Assembly: GCA_013397075.1 (NCBI GenBank)
Contig: VWZS01008172.1
Coordinates: 744,001 to 808,000 of the forward strand
Direction: 5' to 3'
DNA: 64,000 nt
From: Rhabdornis inornatus
Lineage: Eukaryota; Chordata; Aves; Passeriformes; Rhabdornithidae
Shown here: positions 25,201-40,200 of the stretch, piece by piece
Numbering within the stretch: position 1 is the stretch's first letter
Layout: each line of letters opens with the position of its first letter
Notes under the pieces: model-generated
What the model was told of the DNA's origin: nothing
Databases searched by the model: none
Seen by the model: only the letters and a program-made list of their open reading frames with translations
Program-made: the position numbers and the translations under genes

Positions 25201-28200
25201 TCTGCACCTTGTAGTTCAAGGGCATGCATTAATGCTCTTTTTTTCATGACTTGTCAAATATCTGGAGGCTCTGAGTAAGGTAAGCAGTGTTATACTTAAT
25301 AAATGGTGCCCTGTAAAGAACTGTAATACCCTTACAGTCTTCATAAGAGACTTGAAAGTACAAATCAAGGTGTTACCTTACTTTTCTTTCATGAATATAA
25401 GCTCTGCAAACCTTTTTAAGAGTCTGAATAGTGCAAAGCACATTATCTAATATCCTTAATTATAAATTTAAATTTCATTTCCCACAGTATTTTTTAATAT
25501 TAAGATATCCTGGCTGTAAGCAAACCTGAGCAGTGGTTAACTCAAAGTTAATGAGAAACTCCTGTACTCTATAAAGTAGCTCACCTTACAGTATAGTACT
25601 GTGTAGCTGTATTTCTATTTTTATTTACATTCCTGTTAAAAATTGAGAATGGGACAAAGAAACTTGCTTTTTCTATTTTGATTTGAGAGAAAATTTGGAA
25701 GAGTGTAACTTTCATGTTTGTTTCATGTTTGCAGCCTGATAATCACATGGGCTCTTCATTCCCATCTCCAGCCCCACACACCCCAACCCTCAGGTGTGTT
25801 TGGGGCAGCTCCCTGAGCCCAAACACTGCAGGAGGAGCTGAATGGGCTGGGGAGAACACAGATAAAAATCAGTCAAAATGTTATCTAAAAGAAAAAGATG
25901 CCACACTTGAAGTTCTGTGTAAACAAGTGCTTGCTTTTTATTGTTTGCAGGATGGTGTTTTCAGATCAGATTATTTAGAGTTGAAGCGAAGTCTTAATTA
26001 CAAGAAAAAAATTGAAAAACTATTTAAAGCACAGGGAAATAGATCTGAGGATTTTCACTTGGCTGAGTGGTTGCATGGCAATAAATAGTAGACAACGAAA
26101 GCAAACAAAGCAAGTCAACTGTGAAGCAGTTGAGCATCTAAGGAAGATTGGTTTAAATCTAGAGAAATGCAATGAAGAAATTTTTTGCTACTCTGGTTGA
26201 GCTTGTTAAATGGAGAAAAAAAAAGTTCCTGGCCTCTTTCTTGTTTGCACAGCAAGTTGTTTTTTTAATTTATTATGTGATTCAGGTAGAAGGGAAAGAG
26301 GAGTTGCCATTTGGGACCTGGGAAAGGATGTGCTGTGTCTGATCAAGAGTGGGTCCAGTCCTTAAGTTTAGAACTCAGCTTTGCCTTAAAGCCATAAGTT
26401 CAGTGCTGAGGCTGTTGGAATGAGAGAAAAATCCCAACCCCTGTCCAGCACAGCAGTGGAGGGCTGTTAAATTCCCTGTCTTAGCAAGGTCATCACTCAG
26501 ATTCACCCTCCCATTCCCTGATCCCAGAGCTCTGTCACCGAGGCAGCAAGGGCCACCATGGGCTTGGCAATCTTTGTTCTTGGAGGTAAAAAATCATCTG
26601 ATATCTGAAGTTTTGTGCCTGCTGGGTGAGGGGGTGGTTTTCCTTGGTTTGGGTTTTTTTCTGGGTTTGCACACAGAGTGCACAAGGGATAATCCATCCC
26701 AGTGCATCAGAGGTTGTGTCCTGCAGAGGTTCTCCAGTGTCAGCACTCAGCAAAACTCAGCACAATAAAACCAGGTCTGCCTGCAAGGCTTCTGTTATGG
26801 AATATTTACTGTTGTGCTGATAAAACAAAGCTGTTAGCTCCAGAGGAAATCATTTTACAGGAGAGAAGAGAGTGAAATTTCATTAAGTGATTGACCAAAA
26901 ATAAACCATGAAGTAGGAGTGAAGGAGAGCTCCCAGTATTCATGGTGCCTACAGTACAAACAGGGACAGAATCTTGCATAATGCATGACTCTGCATTCTT
27001 CAGTGCTGAACATAAACTGGAACATGGGGATTTAATGCACAGAAATCTAGACTTTCAGCAGGAATTATTGGAATAGGTAAAAACCCTCAATATTTAGCAG
27101 TTTCTATTCTATTCATGTCCCTGGATTTGAAACAAGTTATTTTCTTGCATTTATGTTAGATACAAAGAGGTTGTGTTAAATATTGAAACGGGTTATCTAG
27201 AAAGGCAGGGAATGTTTTCTCACTCCAGGATCCTGGAAAATGAATTCAGCAGTTCACCTGTCTGAAGCAGTTTAGCAGAGTTTAGCAGCTCCTGCCTTGG
27301 CATGTGGAGCTGGAGCAGCTGAGCTGGCAGGTGTCCTTCCAGGTACATGTTCAGAGCTTGCAAGGAAAAGTCTGAAGGCTTGCAACTGTGGAAAGTATTC
27401 TGGCTTAAAACTTGGAATCCAGGATGGCCCTATGGAGAGAATATAAGGAGGTATATTGATGGCATACAAGAAAAAAAGGCAAGCAGGTCTGAGGTTAGAG
27501 TTTCCCCTTAAGACCATGAAAATCAATGTCTTAATTCTTGGATTTTTAAAAATTTCATTTTTTGTTGCATTTCACATCAACAAAAAGTCTTATCAGTGTG
27601 ATTGCAAATTGCTTATTTTTCTCTTTTCCGTCTTTTTCTTTGTTTGCTCTCAATAGTATTTAAAATAATATTCCCAAGGACTCTCTTAGTTGATTGCAGA
27701 GCTGTCTCAGGCACAGTGTCCACAGCACCTCCACTCAGTGGTGCCCCCCAGTCAGGACATTTTGCAGCTCTAACAGGATTTGATGTTCCCTTTTCTCTGG
27801 AAGTGGGGAGTGCTGGTGGTGTAGGGTTCATTGTCAGCTTCTCCTGGTAAAGACAATGGAAATTCAGCCATTCTTAAAAGATGTTGAAATGCTGGGATTT
27901 TTGCTGGTTTGTATCAAGCAACAGTTCTTTAGGGATTTGCCAATTTCAAATGTGGAGATTGGACACCATGTCCAGACCACGGCTTTGCAGGTGGGCTTTT
28001 GCAGAACAGCTGCACCATCAAAAGGTGTAAATTCTGGATTTAGGGTGCAGGAGTTGGGATGGGCTCTTGTGAAGAGGCTTAACACATAAACAAAAGTCTT
28101 AAAAATTGTGGAATATGTTTTTGAAAAAGTGTTCCCTGAAGGTCACCCTGGTGTCTTTGGTTTAATTGTAACAAAAACTTTTCTTTTCTTTACTTATGCA

Positions 28201-31200
28201 ATACATTCATGGTATCCTCAACAGCTGTCTGAGAAGATGTCATCTGTGGTAAATAGGACAATTCCAGGACATTTTTGTTTCTGTTGGCAGCTGATGTGCA
28301 GCAAGGTGTTACCTCTACCCAGGACAGAGCATTTTCACTCTGCTGTCACTGTCACCTCCTGGCTCCATCAGCTTTGCTTTCCAGTCTTGCTCTGCTCAGG
28401 AGTTGTTTCCATGCAGGGAGGGAACACACCTGCCCTGTGGCAGTCCCCACCCTTGGTGCCACTGGATTCCTCTCTGGCTTTTGTGCAGGATTCCCTCGGG
28501 AATGTCACTGGACACCTTCGGGCAGGGCAGGGTGATCAAACCCAAACCACTTTGTTGTGCTGGGGCACAGCTGTTGTAGAGCCTCTGCTCTGGAAATGTT
28601 ATTGATTCCTGCTCCTCCCTCCCTTCCCTCCACTGGCACTACATTTATGGGGCATTAGGAAGGATTATAATTCTGTGTCTGTGCTCTTATAGCGATTATA
28701 ATTCATATATTAATCACCTATGCCACAGAATTTTATTATAAAAGGCACAGTCCAAAATCTAACATCAGTCTGATTTGAAAGAAAATGCTTAAAAAATGCT
28801 TATTTGTTGTGTTTTCCCACTCTTCTTGCATGAGCTATGCTCCATTAATAACTCAGCAGTAATGAAATGTATTTCAACATCACAAACAGAATTGTGCAGC
28901 TTATTTTTTATGTTAAAATCTTCTTTAACAAATCCCAAAATCAAAACCCTCAGTGCATTACAAATGCACAGGGGAAAAATACACACTGCAAAAATCTATG
29001 TATGACAGTGACAGACACTGCAGAAACAATGCAGATGTTAATAGGCAGTGAAACCACTGGAAATTTAGCTAGAATTAACTATATTGGAAATATCAGTGTT
29101 ATATTTTTATATATTATATATCGTATTGTGCATTTGAAAATTATCATATAATATTGATCCTTCCACCAGCAGATATCAGCTTTTAGAGGTGTGTGAAGCA
29201 GGAGGCTGCAGCCTTTACTCCTCAATGACTTTTTAAGATAACTACCAAATCTTTTCTTTTTGAGATGGCTGGAAATTTTCTACTAAATTAATTCCACATT
29301 TTCCAATTCGACAGATGTCTGAAACACCTTGGGAAGTTATTGTGGGTTAAGAGAAAACAAAACATGTCTCATAAGAATAATTTTTGCATCTTTAAAATGT
29401 TTCCATATTATTTTACTTTGGAGAGAGACTACTTTGTCTCATAGAATTTTAAAGTTAGCTTTGGTGCTTAAAATCTTGTGAGCCTTAAATTGAATATTGA
29501 AAGGGAAAGGATCCCATTTTTTAGCCATTTTGGGGTACTCTGAGGATGGAAGAAGAGTATTTTATAAATAAGGAGATTGAGCCTGTAGGGTTCTGTCTCT
29601 GACAAAGGTGGCACTGAACTTGGAGCTATTAAATGAAATAAGAGACCATTTAGGAATAAGCCTTCATTTTTCTCCCCACAATCTAGAACAATTTGAGAAA
29701 TTTTCCATTTCACTGCTATAATTGATACATACAGAGTGTGTGCCCTGCACATCAATAAACTCAGCTTCCCAAGGGGCTGAGAACGCCACAGTGGTCAAAA
29801 TAATCTCTTAAAATATTTGGTGAGAGAGTGAAACTGGCTTTCAGGGCATAAACAACATTTGTGCAGATGAGCAGGGCTTGGAGTTGGCTGCAGAATGGAG
29901 TTGGTGTGTGCAGCAGGGCCAGCTGTGCTCACACTGACCCTCCAGGGGCTGGGCAAGGGGAAGCCCTGCTGGGCATATATTTATAAATATAGAAATATTT
30001 TATTTATAAAATAAATAACAGCAGGATCATCTATAAATTATAGAGGACGTTTGAGAATTATATTTATTACAGGAAATCTCTGTGGTTCTGGGTGTGGGTT
30101 TGTGTGTTGGGATCTGTTTTTGGGATCTGAAATTTGGGATATTTTCACACCAGAGTTTTCCAGGCTACAAAGGACAGAGGCCACTTCAGTTCTGACAGAA
30201 CATTTTGTTTCCAGGCTGTTTAGTGGGGGTTCCCAACCCAGGCTTGTATTGCACCATACAAAATGAAGAGCCCTGTCCCATGTTTAGTTCCATCCTTTGA
30301 GTCACCACTGAACACATTTCCCATCTCCTTCTGCTCTCTCACTGAGCCCTACCACTGCTTTTAGCCACAGCTGCATTTTTAAGTGTTTAAAGCTGCTGCT
30401 GACTGCCTAAAAGCTTCTGAAAATTGTATTTCCTTCCTTAAATTTGTGTTTCCTAGGGAAGTTTCTCTTTTCCCTTTCCATTTCTAGTGTGTGAGAAGTG
30501 CTTGTTTTTGATTGTAGAACAAATAGTTCGCTTTCAGGAATTAAGGGTTGTGCACTGTAAGCACAGAGGCTTTTTGTCTGCTTCAAGTACAGACTCTGTA
30601 CTATCAGCTGTTATTTAGGGATGTATTCTTTCCTTCTTTCATGTGGAGAGCTCTTCACAAATGACACTGGAATTTCATACAAATGGTTGTTGAATTAGTA
30701 CCCGAAGAGGAGGCAGGAGATGCCTTTTGAAGTGGTGCTCAAATGCAGTGTAATTACATTGGTGCCTGTAGCTGCAGTTTGTTAAGATGCACCAGCATGT
30801 AACGTGTTCCCCCAGTCCTGCTTTGGTTCAGGAATTAGTGTTGTTGGCTAATGAATCTCATGTGAATCTTTTTTTAGCAGTATTTATTCAGCTGCTCTGT
30901 TATTAAGAGCAAGTGTGTAGTAGTGGTTATTAAAATTCATCTTTCTTGCTTTTCTGCTAATTGCATAATACTAACGATGTACATCTCTGCATAATATAAA
31001 AATCTCATATTGCCTGCATCATTTGGTTTCATAAATTATTCTGCATTATGCATCATTTAATATTATTCCTGCTTTCCTCAAAATTATTATAATTTCCTTA
31101 TATTCAATTTACAGCTGTGGAACAACTATTTTCACTTGGCTGTGGCTTTTATTACCCAAGATTCACTACAGCTAGAAAACTTTTCCCATGCAAAATACAA

Positions 31201-34200
31201 CAAAATCCAGAACAAGTAAGCAAAATATATCCTTTATCTTACATCTTTAATTTTGTAGTAAAGTGATAAAAAAGGTAACAATAAAAATACCTTTCCTATT
31301 CCTTTCCTCCCAGATATGGAGACATGAGACGTTTAATTGGCTTTGCCATCCGTGACATGTGGTACAAACTTGGTGAGTAGCAAACTGAGCTGCACTGCCA
31401 CTGAATCTGTGACTTAATGTTTGTTCCATTGAAAGATATCTGACATGAAGTGCTTTTCTAAATATTTCTGCTATTTGAACTTAAAATATGTTTTCACTCT
31501 TGTGATAAGCTTGGAGCTGATATAAGGCTGGACCATGGCCAGGTTTGTATTTACAAGAGAACTCACAACCTTCTCTCAGGTCTCAAATGTGACTGAAATC
31601 AGATTTCAGAACCCTATTTTGCAGGATTGAGACTGGATTAATTTTCCCTGAGAAGGTCACTGCTCAGCCTGAACCTGATTCCACAAATTAGGAGACTTGG
31701 ATTTGGAATGTGTTTGGAATGTGTTTGGATTAAAATTCCAAAAACATTTTTATATTTGTCATACTGCCAGGTTCTGCTGCTCCTCCTTTGAGAGTTTCTC
31801 ACTAACTCCTTTGGGATCATTTCCTATTAACTGAACTTAGGCAGAATATTCATTTTATCTTGGAAAATTTTTGTGTGGCATCTGCATTAAAAACTCACAG
31901 GGCACACATCAGGGAGGAACATCAGACTCAGAACACTCCTTGGTTTGGAACAAGTCTCACATTTGTTGATGAGAAGGTTTTTGTCTCCTTACAAGCTTCA
32001 GGCAGCACTGACACCTCACAGCTCCTTGGCTTTGCTGCTCTGCTCCATTTATCAGAGACCTGGCCGAGTGTTCTGCAGATTTGGGTGTTTTGGCAGCTGA
32101 TGGAACCCTGGTGCTGCAAGATAATTCCCTGTGGGTTCAGCAGCTCAGTTCCGTGGGTGCTGTTTCTGGTACTGCCGCTCATTTTGATGCATTGGGTGGT
32201 TTTGATTCATTGTTGCAATGTCGAATTTAATGCTAAAAGCCAGTGATGGTTTTTTCCTTCATGGAAAGGTTACTCCATGTGACATTACCATGTCCTGCTC
32301 TCCTGCTGGTAGAATCTGGGAGGTTTTTAGGGTAGTTTATTCCTTTCTGCTCTAAATATTTATAAGATGTCAAAACCTGAAAAATCGAATTCTTCATTGA
32401 AAATATCAAGTCCTCTGGGATTCCTCCTTTTTCCTGGCACTGCATTCTGGCACGTTAAAAGGAGACAATATCCATTCACATGCCCCCAGCTTTTGAGAAG
32501 AAATGAAGATGAAGTGACTGACTTGTAAGACTTGACCAACACAGGTGGCTTAAACACTATTTTAAGGGAGTGCAGCTCCTAGATGTCTTCCTAAAAATAC
32601 TTGGTTTGCTCCTCAAATATTCAATTTCTGGTTTTGTTTCAGGCCAGAATAAAATTTGCTTTATTCCGGGGATGGTTGGGCCCATCTTGGAAATGACTCT
32701 TATTCCAGAAGTTGAGCTACGAAAAGCCACGATCCCAATTTTCTTTGACATGATGCTGTGTGAATATCAGAGGACAGGAGAATTCAAAAAGGTAATTAAG
32801 AATGAAAATGCATTTAAATGTCATGCCCCAAGTATTTCTGGTAAATGTTTGTCAAGTGAGCTTTTCTTCTTACACAGAGTGAAATCCCAAATATTAAGAA
32901 CTGAAGGAACAGCAAGTGTGGGATCTCCAGCGTGACTTAGTTCAACTTAGGCAAAACTTGTTGCAATGACAGCAACAAATGGATGGAATAGCAAAGAGGG
33001 GCCCAGGGAGATTGCAGGATCTTAATCCAAATTTTCAGGATTTTACTGGAAAAGGTTCTGAGCAGCAAGACTTACATTGAAGTCAGCCCTTCATTAAGTA
33101 GGAGATGGAGTTAAATGACCTCTAGGGATCCTCTGTAATCTAAATATTTCCTTCTCCCCCTTCCTTGTGACATAGATATTGGTAAGCCAAAACTTCCAGG
33201 TTTTAATACAGGGTATCTGACAGGAGTAGCAGTGAATAGTTTAAATATATGTTATCAGATTTATCAGGAAACTGTAATTTTCTAAATGCTTATTGCAAGA
33301 AAAAATAATCACTGTGACGGACTGAAATTCCTGGAGTCTTTTTGGCAGTCATTTTGAAAAGGAAAAAGAATTTTTAAGTCGCTACTATGAAATATTTTTG
33401 ATTGATGGAACAGAAATGGGAATGGTGGGGCAGGGCATTAGGGGTTGTAATCTAAATTTCCTGTCACTGCTTGCTGTGTCTGCCTGGGCAGTGGAATATC
33501 CATCCCTGTCTGACATCTCCGTTCTCCTCGAGCTCTTTGGGCACGGACTCACCTTGTTCTGTGTTTGCACTCTGCCTCCCACAGTAAATTATAAGCTGGA
33601 TATTCAGCTTTGTAGTTACACAAATAATTAATTCAGGACAATCTGTGTAAGGGAAAATGACAAACAAAAAGGCATCATTTGAGACACATGTAAATATAAA
33701 TATCTCGTATACCCAGCTATGTTTAATACTTTAAATCATTTGGGGCATTTCTGTGTCAATGAAGTGTGGAACAAATGAGCAGATGGAATTTCCATTTTGG
33801 TCTGTATTCCATAGTGCAAAGCTTTTGGTTCAAGGCCAAGATTAAAAACCACTTTGTTACTGTGCATCTGTTCCCTCCATGTCCTGATAGTCCTATATTT
33901 GCCTTCTTAAAAATGTTTTCCTGCTCACGGCTTATACCTCATCTCTTGGGAGAGACACACAGATCTGTAGAGCCCAGGAATCCCAAAAACTCATCAGTCA
34001 TCCTGCCTGATTAACAGGAGCAGCAGCTTGGGAGCCCCACTGAATCACTTCTCCTGCCATAAAAATAACTTTCAGGTGGTATTTTACAGTGCCAAGGAAC
34101 AAGGACATTGGGTTTATTGCAGCTCAAGGAAAAGGGGGAGTTTTCATCAGATGGTGCAAAACCTATTTCATAATTGAGCAGCTGAGTCTCATTGGACTCT

Positions 34201-37200
34201 AATGTTCTGCTTTAGGAATTGTGATCATTTGCTCATCAAGAATCATGGGGTTTATCCTCTCTGTTGCTATGCATGAGGTAATTAAGATAAAAAAACTTGC
34301 CTCTAAGTTTAGCCATTCTGGTAAGTTTTTTAGAATACATATTTTAAAGGAAAGGCACATTAAGTTTTATGTTTTAAAACTGTTACCACCTTAATTTAAA
34401 AGGAGCAAATAAGTTATATGAATGGATAATTATTGGATGCACAAACACATAAACTCCAGGTTTTGGTAGTGGGCAATTTTCATTTGCAAATTGACATTTA
34501 GTAGTATAAAGGATTTTTTTTAAAGCTTTAGTATAAAATTTTGAGAATGACAACATGTTATTTCAAGAGTGCCTGGGGCACTCAGGAGCCCAGAATGACA
34601 TTCACTTAAAACATAATTTTGTGAAACTTTAAAAATAAATAATTTATTTCTAATCTAATCTTCTCTAATGAGTGAAGAGGGGGAAAAAAGCACAAACAGA
34701 AACATCTCTATGAGCTGAGTCTGTACCAGCACAGGAACCAGAGCTTTTCTGGTACCTCCCACACTATTTAATAACCTTTCCCAAAAATCCTGTGTCTGTT
34801 AACATCCCTGGAGCTGTGCTGGGACAGGGCTCTGTTCTGGGGGCACAGGGGCTGTGCTGGGGCTGGGGGCTGTGTCCTGCTGAATGCAAAAAACATACAG
34901 GCAGTAAGGATATAAAGTAATTAAATTTATCAAGCAAGAATTTTATTTTATTTTATTTTATTTTATTTTATTTTATTTTATTTTATTTAGCTATTTCTAG
35001 GAAATCGTCTAATCCCAGAGAAAACAAAATTCCACCTGTGGCTGTCTCAAGAATGAATTGCTCTACAAATATGTTTAATGGCTTGAAATCTGTATGTAGG
35101 TGTAGGATACAGTAAGACATTTTCTTGCAATCCTTTCTTCTACTTAGCACATGTAATTTCCATTCACCAGAGCAGTGTTACATAAGCTCGTAATTTTAAC
35201 TCTAATTGAAGATGTAGAGAGGGAGCCATTAATATCTACTAATTTTAGCTATCAAAGCTCTGCCTATCATGAGCTCAGAGAGCTGGGAATCTTGGAAAAC
35301 CAATTTATTAATCTCTCAGTGTCTGTGGATAGACTCAGTCCCATAAATAGATCCCTTTCTCCTCCAAAAAAAACGAGAAGCTCATTGCTAATGTCTTAGA
35401 CACACAGGGTTAAAAAAGTGCCATCCTCCAAATGCTGATAAGCCACGTTGCCTTCCTTGAAAGATCAGCTTGAGCATTTTATTGAGACTTCCCAAAGGAA
35501 GACACATCATCAAGAGAGCTCGTCCTGCTTGTTCTAACTGTGATGTGAGGCCAGGAATTAGAAAATGCTTGCTCAAATAAACAAACAAACAAACCAGGAA
35601 ATGTAGCTCTTTCCAGAGTAAATGAAAATATCATTTAGATAAACATGGATTTGAGTTACATTGCAGATTTAACTTGGCTTAGGAATGATTAATTCATCTG
35701 TGTTTATATTTTTGTTCAAATAAATCATTCTGTTTGTGTTTGGTATTTTCAGTATCTCTCGTGGGTTCTGCCAATTGCTGGAGCCATCTGGGGAAGTTTT
35801 CTGTGTTTGCTTTCCTTCCTGACTGCTGTGGGACTGTGTCAGAAGGCAGTGCTGGCTGCTGCTGTGTGCCTGGGCTGCCAGACTGGTTGTTAGAGGACAG
35901 ACCCCGGTTCTGGGGCAGTGTCCTGCTGTTCTGAGCTCTCACACTGAGACAGGGACCGAGGTGTCCTCAGCAAGCTCCTCTGGCACAGATTTACCTGCTG
36001 TAAACAGCCACGTTTCTTCCTCTCGGCTCTTGAGACCTTGCTGTGTGTAGGGGTTTCAGGAGGATGTGATCTCAGCAGCAGGGGCTGAATTTTCCAGCCT
36101 GGTGCTTCAGAGATCCGTGTGGAAAACATGGATGTGTTTTGTGCTTTGGTATCAAGGTGTGCTCAGGGCTGGGGAGATTCCTTGCATCTCTTGGAGAAGC
36201 AGGTGGGTCTAAAGCTAAACTTTAAACTTGGGTGCCAGTGACAATTAGGCACACTCTGTTTAAGTGAGAGGAAAGAGACACTTCCCAGAGCTTAATTTTG
36301 TTGTGCAGAAACATGAAAACTTTATTCTACATTTCTGCCAACTTTTTTATTTGTTTGGATCCAAGCAACTGATTTTTTTTTCTGTTCTTACAGCTTGTTG
36401 AGAAACTGAAGGAAAGATGCTTAGGAAGAGTTTTTTTGTTCAGATCCAGCAATGTGAAATTATTGCCTCTTTGAGAAGTAATCAATTCTCTACCTGCTGA
36501 ATAAGTACTAGGAAGGATTTAAGAGGTGGATGTAGCTGGTGCTTGACCTGCACTATATTCACAGATCTGTCTTACTGCAGTAAGCCCACAGAAAATGGCT
36601 GGATTGGATGTTTTTGCTCAATGTTTCCTTGTCCTGAAACTGCCATGCACCTGTGTTACCCACATTAAATACTAATACACATCCTGCTTGCACATAAAAA
36701 TTAATTCAGAGCCCTTTAAACTTCTATTTCAGCCAGGATGAGACAGAGTAATTTTATTTTTTTCTGTTAAGCTATTTTTCAATGATAGCTCTTTATTCTC
36801 TAAGAGTGATACAGTATGTACTGTTCAACAGGCAGTCTTTCATTTGTATTCTATTTACAGAGAAAGAATTAATATTAGAACAGCAAAACCTGCAAGTAAA
36901 AAAGTGGTGGAAATGGCTCCTTCCTCCCTGCCCCTTTCCTGAGCAGAATGTACCTGCACTGCCACTGCTCTGAACCCAGGTTTTGCTCTTGGTGTGAGCA
37001 GTGGAGAAGTTTGGCTGCCCAAGATGCTGTTCCAAAGCTTCTGGAAAGAAGCAGCAGCCACTTCAGTTTCTGCCTCAAGGGCAGTTTGCAGGATCAGGGT
37101 GGCCAAGAGATCTGGGCTGGACACTGGGAGAAAGAAGGGAAAGTTTGGCCCTTGTTCTTGAAAAATTATGGATCATTTTTCTGGGTGGAGAGTTTGAATC

Positions 37201-40200
37201 ATGACCTGCTTGAAGGAAGTACATCTAGTAATGTATTTTCATTTAGAATGTCATGTTCCTTGAAACTGAAGAAATTTGTGACCTGCTTTGTGCTCTAAGA
37301 GGAAGGAATGTTTTCCTCTGTGTAGCCCTGGCTTGGCTTCTTCAGCTCAGAGCTGAATGTTTTGATGAGCACATATTGAAATGAGGTAAAATATTTTACA
37401 CTGCAGTTATCTGAAAGTACCATATCTGAAATACTACAGTAATTCTTTGTACCATGAGAGACTTCCAGTTCTCTGATGGGATGATCTGGATCCCAGCCTG
37501 CCAAAGCTCTCAATTACACAGAAACACTCCAGGGAGGAACAGAATTATTCGTGTACTGACAACTGTGTGAAATTTTGTATCAAAGGAGAACGTGAGAACT
37601 TGCTGCATTAGCACAGTAATGAATTCTATCATTTTTACAGTGGTTTTAATAATTAGATCTATGTAAAGCAACTGAGCTTTATTTCAATGTAGGTCTCCAC
37701 TAATGTTCTCCCTGTGCCTCTTGATGTGTTAATGGCTTGTCAAGAACTCTGAGGTAGATCCTTCCTGCATCTTCTGAACAGGGTGCAGTTGTTTGCATGA
37801 GGACAACGACTGTCTGTAGCTACAGCAGAGCCTGAGCTTGTGTCCCACGTGTGCAGGGGAAGCTTTGTGAAAATCTGTGTCCAGGCTTTCAGCCATGCTA
37901 GCAGCCCACATCAGAATATGCCCAAGCATTTAACCCTTGGGAATATGTGACATAATTGTACAAAGGTACAGTTTTGATGCCATGTGTGTTGACCTCTGGA
38001 TAGCTGCTCAGTGTTCTGATTTTTCTTTCCTTATTAGTTTGAAAATGAAATCATTTTGAAGTTGGATCATGAGGTGGAAGGAGGACGAGGGGATGAACAC
38101 TACATGCAGTTGTTTGAGTCCATGTAAGTAGTGCATGAGAATAAATAGAACAAATGCCTTCAGGATGTGTTTCTGTCTCATTGTTCCCAGTTCTCAGGTT
38201 GGTAACCTTACCTAAAATAGAATCTTAGCAACTTTTTTCATTAAGGGACTGGAAATACCATAATGCTTCACTACACCTGGTCTGCACTGCAGTTTTGCTC
38301 ATTGAAATTATTTTCCTGGTTGCTTTTTTATTGTTTTGTGCTTCAGATAAATTATGAAGAAGTTATACCTAACCTGCATTTTTGCATATCTAGATTGGAC
38401 TCCAAGAGATTATTCAGAAAAGTCTGAATTTAAATAAGACCTTGTGATGTCATATGCATGTTTTACTTCCTCAAAGCCTGCTACCCTGTATGGGCTGTAT
38501 TTCTGGGTAGGGGTAGCAATCTTTTCAAAGTCACATCTTTCATCAGATGAACCATGAAGGCTTTGGGTACACACACAGGGGACATAAAGGATCATTTATT
38601 CTGTTTCTTTTTGCAGCAGCTTTTATCAAATTTGAATGTTGCTGTCTAGTTCCCTTCAGGATTTCCCTTACGGTAACCAACCCCAGTATTTCAGTTTTTC
38701 ATATGGAATGTTTTCTGGACATCCCTACAATGTCTCCGTCTAGTTTGAAATACTACATTGCCTTAAATCTGGAGAGAGTGTTCAAACTGAGACTTTGTCT
38801 ATGCAAAGAGCAAAGCTTCCCTCAGATCCTGTGTATGTGACCCTTTGAAGTTCACTCTTTCTGAGCTGTGTGACATTATTTGCTTGCCTTGTTTGCACTT
38901 TGCTCTTTCATTCCAGTGCTTTTCTTGGAAAGTGGCACTATCCAGTCAAACCCCATCTTTGAGCAGTGCAGTCAAGGAGTGTCATCAAACACAGACAGAG
39001 CTTTTGATCTCCTGCCTTTGCAAGGGCCCCTTCTTGCTCTGACAGATCTGGTTTTTCCCCTTGGTACTGTCCCACTTTCTAGCAGGCCTCAAGTTCAAAG
39101 TTGCCACATTTCTAAGGATAACAATTCATCCTGTCTCCAGTTTTGTTCAATGGCACCTGTAGATGGAGTGTTGAAGCAGAGGCTGGTGACCTGTTCTCTC
39201 AGTTGGTTTGGTTTAAGTCTTTCTACATTTACACCTTTCAAAGCAGGGATTTCAAGCCTCTGTCCCCACCTTCCTGTTCCAGCTGGAAGGAGACCCAATA
39301 AAATTTGCCTCCACATTTATTCATTTGGTCATTTTTTCATCAGCTGATCTCCTGTCTGCACTGCTGCACAGTTCCAGGTGTCACCTGAAGGCAGATCTTT
39401 CACTCAGTGATTTCTGTGTTGCTGCTCCCCTCTGCAACCAACATTTGCCCACGCTGGTGGCTGCTGGGAGCTTCTCCATGCCCATAAAAATAAACTAAAC
39501 AGGTTCAGCAGAAGTTAAATTAAACACTGCCTTGCATTTGTCCCTAGACCTAAATATGAGTGTGGCCCATGAGGGGTTGTGAGCTGTCCTGGGCACTGCC
39601 CAGGGGAAGCTGGGGGGATGTGGGGCAGGTGAGAGGTTGTTCCCAACAGGCAGAGTAGACAAGGCTGCCCTGCCTGGGAGGTGCAGGAGAATCAGTGCAG
39701 CTCCATGAGCACAAGCTGTGCCATGCCCCTTGTCCTCAGGCTCAGAAAATGAGTTCTGGCACCTTTTAGTTCCTAATACAGCACAATAGGAAATGACACT
39801 TGGCAGCTTTCCAGTTCCCCATCATTGCAGTGGCCCATGCTATGCAGTTGTTTTTCTCCAGCTTTATTGCAAATCTTTTTTATTTAAAATTTTCTATTTT
39901 TTTCCAAGCTCTGTTTCAAAATTCAAAGGTTTCTTGCTCTCTCCTGGGGGTAAAAAAATCTTCTGAAGTTTTGTGGTCCTTTTTATTGGGATTATTGTAT
40001 AAAGCTGAGCAATACAACTTTTTGAAACTTCCCTCAAGAGACAGGAATTCTTCTCTCCTGCTCTTTTTGTAGTTCTTTATGTGGACTCTGGTTCACCTTT
40101 CTTTAGTGACTGGAGTTATGTAATTCGTGCTGGGTGAGACTCAGCAATAGCTTGTGGTTTATGTCAAAGTTTTTCTGCTTGTATTGGGAAGAAATGTGAT

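Noticed and set aside
25714..26088. 124-codon plus-strand frame in intron 3, possible alternative exon
   Set aside because: It is not similar to DOCK2 or any protein I recognise. Exons 3 and 4 already join in phase with no gap in the protein.
29430..29460. TCATAGAATTTTAAAG as another CR1 end
   Set aside because: Only the first few bases match, and the following CR1 blocks are absent. It is likely chance.
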